Shown piece after piece: positions 1 to 6,680 of a DNA stretch of 12,298 nt. The DNA is from Nitrospira sp. (GTDB taxonomy: Bacteria > Nitrospirota > Thermodesulfovibrionia > Thermodesulfovibrionales > SM23-35), in contig VGWZ01000039.1 in NCBI GenBank assembly GCA_016873595.1, forward strand, positions 1 through 12,298. Direction: 5' to 3'. Position numbers and translations under genes: made by a program. The notes under the pieces were generated by a model, which searched no databases, was not told the origin of the DNA, and saw only the letters and a program-made list of their open reading frames with translations. The first letter of the stretch is position 1. Each line of letters begins with the position of its first letter.

Positions 1-25
1 AAACCCTCGTCAAAAGTCACAAAAA

Positions 26-1312
26 TCAAGCCCTTTTACTATCTTTACCCTCTGAAAGTCCTCTAATATTTTGAGGAAGCCTTATCTTGAATGTTGCCCC
101 TTTTTCACTGCTTTCAACAAAGATACTTCCTCCATGAGAAATAATAATCTTATGAACGATTGCGAGGCCAAGTCCTGTACCCCTCTCTTTTGTGGTATAA
201 AACGGAAGAAAGATCTTGTCCATCACGTTTTCTCCAATACCATGGCCTGTATCAGATATCACAATTTCCAGAAAATCTCCTTCTGAGCTTTTTAAAGGGA
301 AAGCCTTTATTGCGAGCTTTCCCCCGGCAGGCATCGCTTCGACAGCATTCTGTATGAGGTTTGTGAACGCCTGTCGTAAAAGCACCTCGTCACCTTTGAG
401 AACAGGCACCCTCTCACTATCAAAGTGAGCGTGAATATCTTTTTTCTCACCTGTAACCGCTAAAACACAATTTCCGATAATCATCTTCAGGTCAAGGTCA
501 GAGATCGTAAGTTCAGTAGGTTTTGCAAATGAAAGAAAGTCAGAGATAATCCTGTCCATTACACTGATCTCTTTTGAAATAGCATCAACAGTATGTGTTA
601 AAGAGCTATCCACCCTTTTTGCGAGGAGCTTTGTATACCCTGCAATGACACCCATCGGATTCCTCAATTCATGTGCAATCCCTGCTGATATCTCACCAAG
701 GCTTGACAGTCTTGCCCTCAGCTCCATCTGTGCCTCAAATGCCTTAAGATGGGTGAGGTCAGTAAAAATAAGTATCTGGCCTATTGTCCTGCCTTCTCTG
801 TCATTTAACGGTGAGAGGGTAAGTCCCAACCATATCTTCTTTCCTGACTGTGTGATATAACTTATCTCACCCCTTTCGATAATCTTTTTCTCATCAAGAA
901 GATCTATAACGGTTCTATTGAACACATCTGTATGATACTTCCCGATGACTACTTCTCCTTTAATGTCAAGTATCTTCTCCGCAGCTATATTTACCTTTGT
1001 GATCTTCATCTCTTCGTCAAAACTCATCACTCCACTTGGAACACTCTGCAGTATATTTTCATTGTACCCTTCAATAATCCCTGCTCTGTCTTCTGCCTTC
1101 TGTCGCATAACCTCAAGCTCTTTTTCCTTTTCTTTGAGTTTTGACACGAGCTCGTGAAATGTGTCAACGACAAAATGTACCTGAGACATATCCTTTCGCT
1201 CTAACTTCTTCTGTTCACTGTAAAAGCTTATAAACCTTTTGAGTAAATAAAAAAAGACCAGGACTGCAAGCAGGAATATGAGCAGATATAAAAATGTGAT
1301 TCCTACACTCAT
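26..1312 (-). CDS. Membrane-anchored PAS sensor histidine kinase
   Basis: Probable sensor of a two-component system that autophosphorylates on histidine and passes the phosphate to a response regulator. The 428-residue protein has one N-terminal membrane segment (about 5-26), a charged coiled-coil stretch (30-75), a PAS domain (about 80-190), then HisKA with the phospho-acceptor His214 in a GIAHELRNP motif. The HATPase domain shows the N box (N318, N322), the DTGHGIG loop (354-360), an FLPFYTTK F box (368-375) and GTGLGL (378-383). All catalytic motifs look intact. The layout resembles the AtoS/ZraS/NtrB group, whose partners are often sigma-54 activators. It lacks the six membrane segments of PilS despite following pilD. 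The ATG overlaps the pilD stop as ATGA, so translation is probably coupled. The signal sensed is unknown. No partner regulator is visible, as only 25 bases remain downstream. Confidence 0.93.
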   Translation of the reverse strand: MSVGITFLYLLIFLLAVLVFFYLLKRFISFYSEQKKLERKDMSQVHFVVDTFHELVSKLKEKEKELEVMRQKAEDRAGIIEGYNENILQSVPSGVMSFDEEMKITKVNIAAEKILDIKGEVVIGKYHTDVFNRTVIDLLDEKKIIERGEISYITQSGKKIWLGLTLSPLNDREGRTIGQILIFTDLTHLKAFEAQMELRARLSSLGEISAGIAHELRNPMGVIAGYTKLLAKRVDSSLTHTVDAISKEISVMDRIISDFLSFAKPTELTISDLDLKMIIGNCVLAVTGEKKDIHAHFDSERVPVLKGDEVLLRQAFTNLIQNAVEAMPAGGKLAIKAFPLKSSEGDFLEIVISDTGHGIGENVMDKIFLPFYTTKERGTGLGLAIVHKIIISHGGSIFVESSEKGATFKIRLPQNIRGLSEGKDSKRA

Positions 1313-2115
1313 CGTACCAGTATCGACATGTTAAGATAACAGGAGAGTATCTCCTGACCGTAAAAAAGCGTTATTATTGAACCCAACGCAAGGTATGGGC
1401 CAAATGGAATTTTTGATCCCCATTCCCTCCCCTTGCAGAGTATCAGTACAATACCGATAATCGCGCCTGAAAGACTTCCGAGGAAAGTTGTGAGTATCAC
1501 GCCTTTCCATCCGAGAAATCCCCCAACCATTGCCATCATCTTGATATCGCCACCCCCCATTGCCTCCTTTTTAAAAATCCGTGTTCCCACTTTTGCAACA
1601 AAATAATAGAATCCGAAACCGATAAGGGCACCTAAAAAGGAAGATGTTATCCCGAGGGGTAAATGTCGCATAAAAGGATCTACGAGGATAAATCCTCCGA
1701 GTAGTATTCCTATTGGTATGCCTGGCAATGTTATTCTATCCGGTATTATCTGGAAATCTAAATCAATAAAGGTTATCACGATAAGGGCAGAACAGAAAAC
1801 AAAATAGATGAGGGTATGCCATCCAAAACCGAACCTCCATAGAACCAACGTATAAAACAACGCATTCATAAATTCGACAAGAGGATACCTGAAGGAGATC
1901 CTCGCCTTACATGCCCTGCATCTGCCACCAAGAAATAGATAACTTAATAGTGGTATGTTATCCCACAGCTTGAGAGGATTATCACAGGAGGGACACCTTG
2001 ACGAAGGTATAATGATTGATAAATTCCTGGGTATCCTGTATATGCATACATTAAGAAATGACCCAACAATAGAACCAAAAAGAAAGACAATAATATATGG
2101 AATTATATTATGCAT
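1309..2115 (-). CDS. pilD: Type IV prepilin leader peptidase / N-methyltransferase
   Basis: Inner-membrane aspartic protease that cleaves the short leader of type IV pilins and type II secretion pseudopilins and, in the bifunctional family, methylates the new N-terminus. The 268 residues show the four-cysteine cytoplasmic motif (C41, C44, C66, C69) found in bifunctional PilD proteins. They also show the two catalytic aspartates expected of the A24 family: D118 in FIDLD and D190 in the GGGD motif. About eight hydrophobic segments and the length fit the family. The start overlaps the stop of the upstream small gene by one base (TAATG), and the stop overlaps the kinase start by four. No pilin or secretion gene lies in the window, so its substrates are encoded elsewhere. 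The family call is very secure; whether it serves pili, secretion or both cannot be told. Confidence 0.96.
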   Translation of the reverse strand: MHNIIPYIIVFLFGSIVGSFLNVCIYRIPRNLSIIIPSSRCPSCDNPLKLWDNIPLLSYLFLGGRCRACKARISFRYPLVEFMNALFYTLVLWRFGFGWHTLIYFVFCSALIVITFIDLDFQIIPDRITLPGIPIGILLGGFILVDPFMRHLPLGITSSFLGALIGFGFYYFVAKVGTRIFKKEAMGGGDIKMMAMVGGFLGWKGVILTTFLGSLSGAIIGIVLILCKGREWGSKIPFGPYLALGSIITLFYGQEILSCYLNMSILVR

Positions 2116-2429
2116 TACTCCTCTACTTTGCTCATCTCTGATGCCTTCTTTTTTATCTCTTCTATTTCACTGTTAATCTTCTCGATTTCGTGGAGAGCTT
2201 CAACGATAATGTCATCCTTCAGAATATACCTGTCAGAATATCCTTTGAGTTCAAAGACACGCTGGCCTATCGTTCTCATCAGATATTCCTTTTTTTTCTC
2301 CATCTGATCTGACTGGTAAAGGAGTTTCATCACTGAATACTCTATCTTAAGTCTGTCTGAAAACAATGATGAAAACCATTTAATCTTATCAATCCCACCG
2401 TCAAAACTATCTTTTAATCTCTTAAACAT
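2115..2429 (-). CDS. Small coiled-coil protein of unknown function
   Basis: I do not recognise this 104-residue protein. It is highly charged with no signal peptide or convincing membrane segment. A central helix-prone part (about 27-60) is followed by a predicted coiled coil (about 72-97) with regularly spaced I/L/V positions and many Glu and Lys residues. The ATG at 2429 is preceded by a GGGGGAG ribosome-binding sequence on the minus strand, nine bases after the recG stop. Its own stop overlaps the pilD start by one base. This placement in a compact operon argues that it is a real gene rather than a chance reading frame. It is likely cytoplasmic. Position alone does not show whether it works with RecG, with the pilus peptidase or with neither. 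Confidence 0.8.
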   Translation of the reverse strand: MFKRLKDSFDGGIDKIKWFSSLFSDRLKIEYSVMKLLYQSDQMEKKKEYLMRTIGQRVFELKGYSDRYILKDDIIVEALHEIEKINSEIEEIKKKASEMSKVEE

Positions 2430-2438
2430 AATCTCCCC

Positions 2439-4529
2439 CTATCCTGTCTTAAAAAGCTCAATTTTTCCTTTCCAGAATCCCTCGAGAGATTTTCTTAAAA
2501 GAGGGAAACCTTTTAAATCAGGATACCTTTCAATGATATTGAACGCCTCTTTCCTTGCTCCATTCAGAAGCCATGCATCTCTCACAATATGTGCAATCCT
2601 GAGGTCTGGCAAACCTGACTGACGCGTTCCGAAAAACTCTCCTGGCCCCCGTATGTTCAGGTCTTCCTCCGCAATCATGAACCCATCATTACTTTTGGCC
2701 ATTACGTCAAGTCTCTTTTTCGCTTCTTCTCCACAGGGTTCGTATGCAATCATCATACAGAAAGACTGTTGCGGACTCCGTCCTACCCTCCCTCTGAGCT
2801 GATGGAGCTGTGCCATCCCGAACCTTTCAGCATGTATTATAAGCATAAGGGTTGCATTTGGCACATCAATCCCTACTTCTATCACAGTGGTGCTGACCAG
2901 TATGTCTATCTCTCCCTGCTTAAAAGAAGCCATTATCTCTTCCCTTTCCTGTGCTTTCATCCTCCCATGAAGGAGCCCAATGGTAAACTCAGGGAAATCT
3001 TTTTCAAAGGCATTCTTACCCCTTATTGCTGATCTAAGGTCTGTCTTTTCCGACTCTTCTATTACTGGATATACCACATAAACCTGTCTTCCCTTCTTTA
3101 CCTCTTCTCTTATAAAAGTATATATGTAGTCCTTCTGCTTCGGGCTAAAAAGCAGCGTTGTCACAGGTCTCCTTTCAGGAGGAAGTTCATCAATGACAGA
3201 ATAATCGAGGTCGCCGTATAATGTGAGTGCAAGTGTCCTCGGTATAGGGGTAGCTGTCATGACAAGAACATCAGGATTCATCGCTTTTCTCCTGAGCAAT
3301 GCCCTCTGCATGACACCAAACCTGTGTTGCTCATCTATTATCACAAGACCAAGATTTTTAAATGATACGCCTTCCTGAATCAGTGCATGGGTTCCGACAA
3401 CTATGTCTATCTCACCAGAAGCAATCTCGTTGAGAGGTCTTTCTTTTGTGCTCCCTGTGAGCAGACATATTTTCAAACCCAACGCTTCAATTATTCTGTG
3501 GATATTGATATAATGTTGTTCTGCGAGTATCTCTGTTGGTACCATCAGAGCAGACTGATAACCACATTCCGAAGCAACTGTCATTGCCATCAGTGCAACA
3601 ATAGTCTTTCCACATCCCACATCACCCTGAATAAGCCTGTTCATCGGGTGAGGGCTCCTCATGTCACTTAGTATATCACTGAATACTTTTTCCTGTGACT
3701 TTGTAAGCCTGAACGGGAGCATCTCGATAAGCCTCTTGAGAATTCTTCCCTCAGAATTAAATACAATTCCCTTTTCACGTGCTTTCCCTCTTTTCATTAT
3801 CGCAAGACCGAGCTCAAGCATAAAAAGCTCATCAAAAGAGAGTCTCCTGTGAAAATCACTCGTTCCCCTATTGAGAAGCGTTATATCTACACTTGTATCT
3901 GGAAAGTGAACACCAGAGAGGCTTTCAGGGAGTCCGGGCAAATCATGTCTCTTCAGGATCTCATGGGGTACCGGGTCATATATATCCTTACTACATGTGT
4001 CTATAAGATTGAACATTATTGATCTGATCTGCCTTACTGACAAACCACTGGTAACTCTGTATACCGGTACAATTCTATTTGTATGGATTAATGAATCGCC
4101 ATCATCACTTACAATCTCATATTCCGGATTATCCATCTCAAATCCGATTCCCCAATAGGGGTTCCTCTTGACAACTCCACAAAGTACTACTTCATTCCCT
4201 ATGGTGAAGTTCTTTTTCATAAAAGGCTGATTGAACCATTTGCCTTTTAAAAGACCACTTCCATCATTCACGGTAAGTTCGAAGATTTTCATTTTTCTTC
4301 TTGGTAGGTTGATTACTTCTACAGAGACGACCTTTCCTGATACAGTCTCTACCCTTCCATAAGTCAGGCCGCTAATCTTTTTAAGGTTGCTTCTGTCTTC
4401 ATATCTGTAAGGAAGGTAATAAAGCGCATCTTTTAATGTTTTGATACCAAGGCGGCTTAAAAGCTTTGCCCTTCGAGGTCCGACACCTTTTAAATATTGT
4501 ATATGAAATTCTGAAAGGTCTTTAGCCAT
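2439..4529 (-). CDS. recG: ATP-dependent DNA helicase RecG
   Basis: Superfamily 2 double-strand translocase that remodels stalled replication forks and branch-migrates Holliday junctions in the cytoplasm. At about 696 residues it is close to the E. coli length. An N-terminal helix-hairpin-helix-like segment (KGVGPRRA, about 15-22) leads into the wedge/OB domain (about 55-140). The helicase core has Walker A GDVGCGKT (303-310), DEQH box (400-403), TATPIPRT (426-433), STTVIEVGIDVPNA (547-560) and QLRGRVGR (578-585). The RecG-type C-terminal GPGEFFGTRQSGLPDLRIA block (629-647) is also present. Residue numbers count from a TTG at 4532, one codon before the ATG at 4529; I prefer the ATG. Either start lies inside the end of nusA, giving an 8-11 base overlap, so translation is probably coupled. 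All motifs appear intact. Confidence 0.97.
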   Translation of the reverse strand: MAKDLSEFHIQYLKGVGPRRAKLLSRLGIKTLKDALYYLPYRYEDRSNLKKISGLTYGRVETVSGKVVSVEVINLPRRKMKIFELTVNDGSGLLKGKWFNQPFMKKNFTIGNEVVLCGVVKRNPYWGIGFEMDNPEYEIVSDDGDSLIHTNRIVPVYRVTSGLSVRQIRSIMFNLIDTCSKDIYDPVPHEILKRHDLPGLPESLSGVHFPDTSVDITLLNRGTSDFHRRLSFDELFMLELGLAIMKRGKAREKGIVFNSEGRILKRLIEMLPFRLTKSQEKVFSDILSDMRSPHPMNRLIQGDVGCGKTIVALMAMTVASECGYQSALMVPTEILAEQHYINIHRIIEALGLKICLLTGSTKERPLNEIASGEIDIVVGTHALIQEGVSFKNLGLVIIDEQHRFGVMQRALLRRKAMNPDVLVMTATPIPRTLALTLYGDLDYSVIDELPPERRPVTTLLFSPKQKDYIYTFIREEVKKGRQVYVVYPVIEESEKTDLRSAIRGKNAFEKDFPEFTIGLLHGRMKAQEREEIMASFKQGEIDILVSTTVIEVGIDVPNATLMLIIHAERFGMAQLHQLRGRVGRSPQQSFCMMIAYEPCGEEAKKRLDVMAKSNDGFMIAEEDLNIRGPGEFFGTRQSGLPDLRIAHIVRDAWLLNGARKEAFNIIERYPDLKGFPLLRKSLEGFWKGKIELFKTG

Positions 4530-5643
4530 CAACAGATGGGATGTCTTTTTTATGCGGCTTATGCTCTATCGTATCATCAAGTATCTTATCCGCCTCTTTC
4601 AACCTCATCTCAGAGTATTCTGTATCGCTTAATATATCAATATCCCAGCCAGTAAGCTTCATCGCAAGTCTGACATTCTGACCTTTCTTCCCTATGGCGA
4701 GTGAGAATTGTTGGTCATTCACCACTACCATGGCTGTCTTATCTTCCTCGTTTATCCCTATCCTGTCCACTGTCGCAGGGCTTAATGCTCTCGCAATAAG
4801 CATCCTCGGGTCATCTGTCCACGGTACAATATCTATTCTTTCCCCTCTCAGTTCACGCACTATTGACTGCACCCTTGTACCCTTCATCCCCACACACGCA
4901 CCTACAGGGTCGATAGACGGGTTCTTGGAATATACTGCAAGTTTTGTCCTTTCACCCGGCTCTCTTACAATATCTTTTATAATGACAAGTCCTTCATTTA
5001 TTTCCGGGACCTCCATTTTAAACAGAGCTGCAACAAATTGCGGACTGGTTCTGGAGAGCATTATCGCCGGCCCTTTTGTCGTAATTTTCACATCTTCTAT
5101 AAGTGCCCTGACAGTATCACCCCTCTTAAGGTTCTCGTTAGGGAGTGTTTCTCTCACCAGGAGTATGGCTTCTGTCCTTCCGAGATTAAGAAAATATATT
5201 CCTTTCTCTTTTCTCATCACTATACCACTCACCACCTGTCCTGCCTTGTCTTTGAACTGATTGTAAATTACATCCCTTTCTGCTTCCTTCACCCTCTGAA
5301 AAATAACCTGTTTCGCTGTTTGAGCTGCTATCCTGGTAAATTCATGAAGATCTAACGGGATATTGACCACATCTCCCTCAACCCCTTCAGGTAAAATTTT
5401 CTGAGCCTCTTCAATAGAGATCTCTTCATTCTTATTCGTGACTTTCGAGACAATCTTCTTCTTTTCAAAGGCAACAATAGTGCACGTTTTCGGGTCTATG
5501 GTGAGATCTATGTTTGTCCTTCCCCCGAATTTCTTTCTCGCAGCAGAAAGGAGGGCATACTGTAACGCCTCAATCAAGATCTCTCTTGATATCCCTTTTT
5601 CCCTGCTTATCTGGTCCACCATGTAGCAGAGTTCTTTTGTCAT
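4522..5643 (-). CDS. nusA: Transcription termination/antitermination factor NusA
   Basis: RNA polymerase-associated elongation factor that promotes pausing and intrinsic termination and takes part in antitermination. The 373 residues contain the N-terminal polymerase-binding domain (about 1-125), an S1 domain (about 132-200), KH1 (about 230-285, with GACVGMKGTRVQ at 248-259) and KH2 (about 300-345, with AIGKKGQNVRLA at 316-327). Only about 28 charged residues follow KH2, so the acidic repeats of the E. coli protein are absent. That shorter form is common outside gammaproteobacteria. The ATG overlaps the rimP stop as ATGA, the usual rimP-nusA order. The next gene is recG instead of the expected infB. 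NusA is known in other bacteria to influence its own operon through leader termination, which matters for the hairpin at 6275-6304. Confidence 0.97.
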   Translation of the reverse strand: MTKELCYMVDQISREKGISREILIEALQYALLSAARKKFGGRTNIDLTIDPKTCTIVAFEKKKIVSKVTNKNEEISIEEAQKILPEGVEGDVVNIPLDLHEFTRIAAQTAKQVIFQRVKEAERDVIYNQFKDKAGQVVSGIVMRKEKGIYFLNLGRTEAILLVRETLPNENLKRGDTVRALIEDVKITTKGPAIMLSRTSPQFVAALFKMEVPEINEGLVIIKDIVREPGERTKLAVYSKNPSIDPVGACVGMKGTRVQSIVRELRGERIDIVPWTDDPRMLIARALSPATVDRIGINEEDKTAMVVVNDQQFSLAIGKKGQNVRLAMKLTGWDIDILSDTEYSEMRLKEADKILDDTIEHKPHKKDIPSVDG

Positions 5644-6098
5644 TTCAACTCTACCTCCAGCCTTGCCTTTGCTATCTTCTCAAATGGTATAGGCACCTCA
5701 CGTTCATGAACCAAAAGCCGTATAAGGACTTTACTCACCTCAATGATTCTTCCTATAAAAAAATTCTGGTTTTCTATTTTTTCTGTCGTTACTATCCGGG
5801 CAAGTTTCCCTGTACTTTTCTCAAAATCCTTTATCTCCTTTAATGGTCTATCAAGGCCTGGTGAAGAAACCTCAAGTGTATAAGACCCTGGAATGGGGTC
5901 TTCAACATCGAGGATAGCCTCGAAACTCCTGCTGAAACTCTCACAGTCACCAAGGGTAACCCCGCCTTCCTTATCAATGACAACCCTGAGCAGTAACTTA
6001 CCCTTTCCGAACAACTCAACGTCAACTACTTCTATCCCCTGCTCATCTGCGACCTGGGTTGCCAATTGTAAAACCTTCTTCTTTATATTCTCGTTCAT
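5640..6098 (-). CDS. rimP: Ribosome maturation factor RimP
   Basis: Cytoplasmic assembly factor for the 30S ribosomal subunit. The 152 residues have the family's two-domain pattern, including the conserved YTLEVSSPGLDRPL block (about 73-86) and GIEVVDVE near residue 21. The length matches E. coli RimP at about 150. I chose the ATG at 6098 over a GTG at 6113, because a GAGGG ribosome-binding sequence (6107-6111) sits eight bases before it and the GTG would add five atypical residues. It is the first gene of the operon, and its stop overlaps the nusA start by four bases. Everything looks intact and ordinary. The promoter and a possible attenuator lie upstream in the leader. Confidence 0.95.
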   Translation of the reverse strand: MNENIKKKVLQLATQVADEQGIEVVDVELFGKGKLLLRVVIDKEGGVTLGDCESFSRSFEAILDVEDPIPGSYTLEVSSPGLDRPLKEIKDFEKSTGKLARIVTTEKIENQNFFIGRIIEVSKVLIRLLVHEREVPIPFEKIAKARLEVELK

Positions 6099-6106
6099 AA
6101 ATAATT

Positions 6107-6111
6107 CCCTC
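6107..6111 (-). promoter_or_regulatory. Ribosome-binding site setting the rimP start
   Basis: On the minus strand GAGGG lies eight bases before the ATG at 6098. A GTG six codons' worth upstream has no comparable sequence, so this site decides the start in favour of the ATG. Confidence 0.65.
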
Positions 6112-6134
6112 ACAGTGTGCTGTCCCTAACAGTT

Positions 6135-6238
6135 CTATACACTGTCATTGCGAGTCCCATCCCGAATGCTTTCGGGATGGGATAAAGCAATCTCACTACG
6201 AGATTCCTCGCTTCGCTCGGAATGACAAATGAGTATAG
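6135..6238. repeat. Palindromic repeat element (REP/MITE-like) in the rimP leader
   Basis: Outer arms CTATAC (6135-6140) and GTATAG (6233-6238) enclose inverted ends TGTCATTGCGAG (6143-6154) and CTCGGAATGACA (6216-6227), which pair with one mismatch. Inside are a perfect 12 bp hairpin (6155-6166 with 6171-6182, 4-base loop) and a smaller AATCTC/GAGATT hairpin (6189-6205). There is no coding capacity. Such TGTCATTGCGAG elements are dispersed repeats in several bacterial lineages. Here the element would lie within the untranslated leader of the rimP operon. Confidence 0.75.
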
Positions 6239-6274
6239 TTATTTATGAGACAATACAATAGGTCATAGACCCTT

Positions 6275-6304
6275 AAAACAAAAGAGTGGATAAGTCCACT
6301 CTTT
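6275..6304 (-). terminator. Terminator-like hairpin in the rimP-nusA leader
   Basis: A perfect 10 bp stem (6281-6290 with 6295-6304, loop TAAG) is followed on the minus strand by TTTTGTTTT, the layout of an intrinsic terminator. It lies about 22 bases downstream of the transcription start predicted from the promoter at 6333-6361 and upstream of rimP, so it may act as an attenuator. If that promoter is not used, it would simply be a backup terminator for the porin transcript. Confidence 0.65.
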
Positions 6305-6332
6305 CAATTAAAATCCAGATAGAATATATATT

Positions 6333-6361
6333 ACTATACCAGCTTTTTGTCGAAAAATCAA
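6333..6361 (-). promoter_or_regulatory. Predicted sigma-70-type promoter for the rimP operon
   Basis: On the minus strand a -35 TTGATT (6356-6361) and a -10 TATAGT (6333-6338) are separated by exactly 17 bases. A TG one base upstream of the -10 gives an extended -10. The predicted start is near 6326, giving a leader of about 228 bases before rimP. It lies beyond the porin terminator, so it would serve the rimP operon only. Confidence 0.6.
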
Positions 6362-6437
6362 ATTTGGGGATAAGTCCTTATTTACCGATAGAATACATAA
6401 ACGCTTAGTGGATTTGAATTCCATTAGACAAAAGAGG

Positions 6438-6510
6438 TGTCACCCTGAACTCGTTTCAGGGTGACATGAGATGCTGAAATGCCCTGAATCAAGTTCAGGG
6501 CAGCATGACA
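6438..6510. repeat. Double-hairpin palindromic repeat with TGTCA/TGACA ends
   Basis: A perfect 12 bp stem (6438-6449 with 6455-6466, 5-base loop) is followed by a second hairpin: an 8 bp GCCCTGAA/TTCAGGGC stem at 6481-6501, extended by ATGCT/AGCAT with a bulge. Both share the core CCCTGAA/TTCAGGG. There is no T-tract, so a repeat element is more likely than a terminator. Confidence 0.7.
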
Positions 6511-6574
6511 ACTTCTATCAGCAAATTTTGAGGACAAGGTGTAATGACAGGCTACCATGAAAATGAGAAATAAA

Positions 6575-6616
6575 AAGGGCGGGTTGCCCCTGACTTGATC
6601 AGGGGGACCCGCCCTT
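6575..6616 (-). terminator. Intrinsic terminator of the porin gene
   Basis: The stem is 10 bp (6575-6584 with 6607-6616) plus 7 bp (6587-6593 with 6599-6605) around a small internal loop, with a 5-base apical loop. On the minus strand it is followed by TTTTTATTT. It starts about 65 bases past the porin stop, a textbook arrangement. Confidence 0.88.
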
Positions 6617-6620
6617 AAAT

Positions 6621-6660
6621 CACCACCCTCTCCCTAACCCTCCCCCATCAAGGGGGAGGG
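6621..6660. repeat. CT-rich dispersed repeat with 9 bp hairpin
   Basis: A run of CCCTCTCCCTAACCC is followed by a hairpin CCCTCCCCC/GGGGGAGGG (6638-6646 with 6652-6660, 5-base loop). I recall similar sequence as a dispersed repeat in many genomes. It lies between the porin stop and its terminator and has no T-tract. Confidence 0.6.
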
Positions 6661-6680
6661 ACGGGTAGGGGCACTACGAG

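Larger units (their letters stand above)
6099..6680. other. Gene-free region between porin and rimP, rich in hairpins
   Basis: This 582-base stretch has no supportable coding frame. From right to left along the transcription direction it holds a CT-rich hairpin (6630-6660), the porin terminator (6575-6616) and a double-hairpin repeat (6438-6510). Next come a minus-strand promoter (6333-6361), a terminator-like hairpin (6275-6304), a palindromic repeat (6135-6238) and the rimP ribosome-binding site. The segments 6362-6437 and 6511-6574 show nothing clear apart from a second copy of the 10-mer GGATAAGTCC at 6368-6377. Confidence 0.8.

Noticed and set aside
1..20. Start of a response-regulator gene after the kinase (GTG at 20)
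   Set aside because: Only six codons are in the window, the ribosome-binding site is weak and no family motif can be seen.
4694..5260. 188-codon plus-strand frame opposite nusA
   Set aside because: Low-complexity Ser/Thr/Ile composition, antisense to a clearly conserved gene, and no ribosome-binding site; a shadow frame.
6099..6113. Longer RimP start at a GTG (6113)
   Set aside because: It would add five residues without a suitably spaced ribosome-binding site, while GAGGG sits eight bases before the ATG at 6098.
6135..6238. tRNA gene before rimP, as metY in E. coli
   Set aside because: The folded region forms nested inverted repeats, without a T-loop GTTCRA motif or cloverleaf.
6438..6501. 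Terminators downstream of the porin
   Set aside because: The hairpins have no following T-tract on either strand; they fit repeat elements better.
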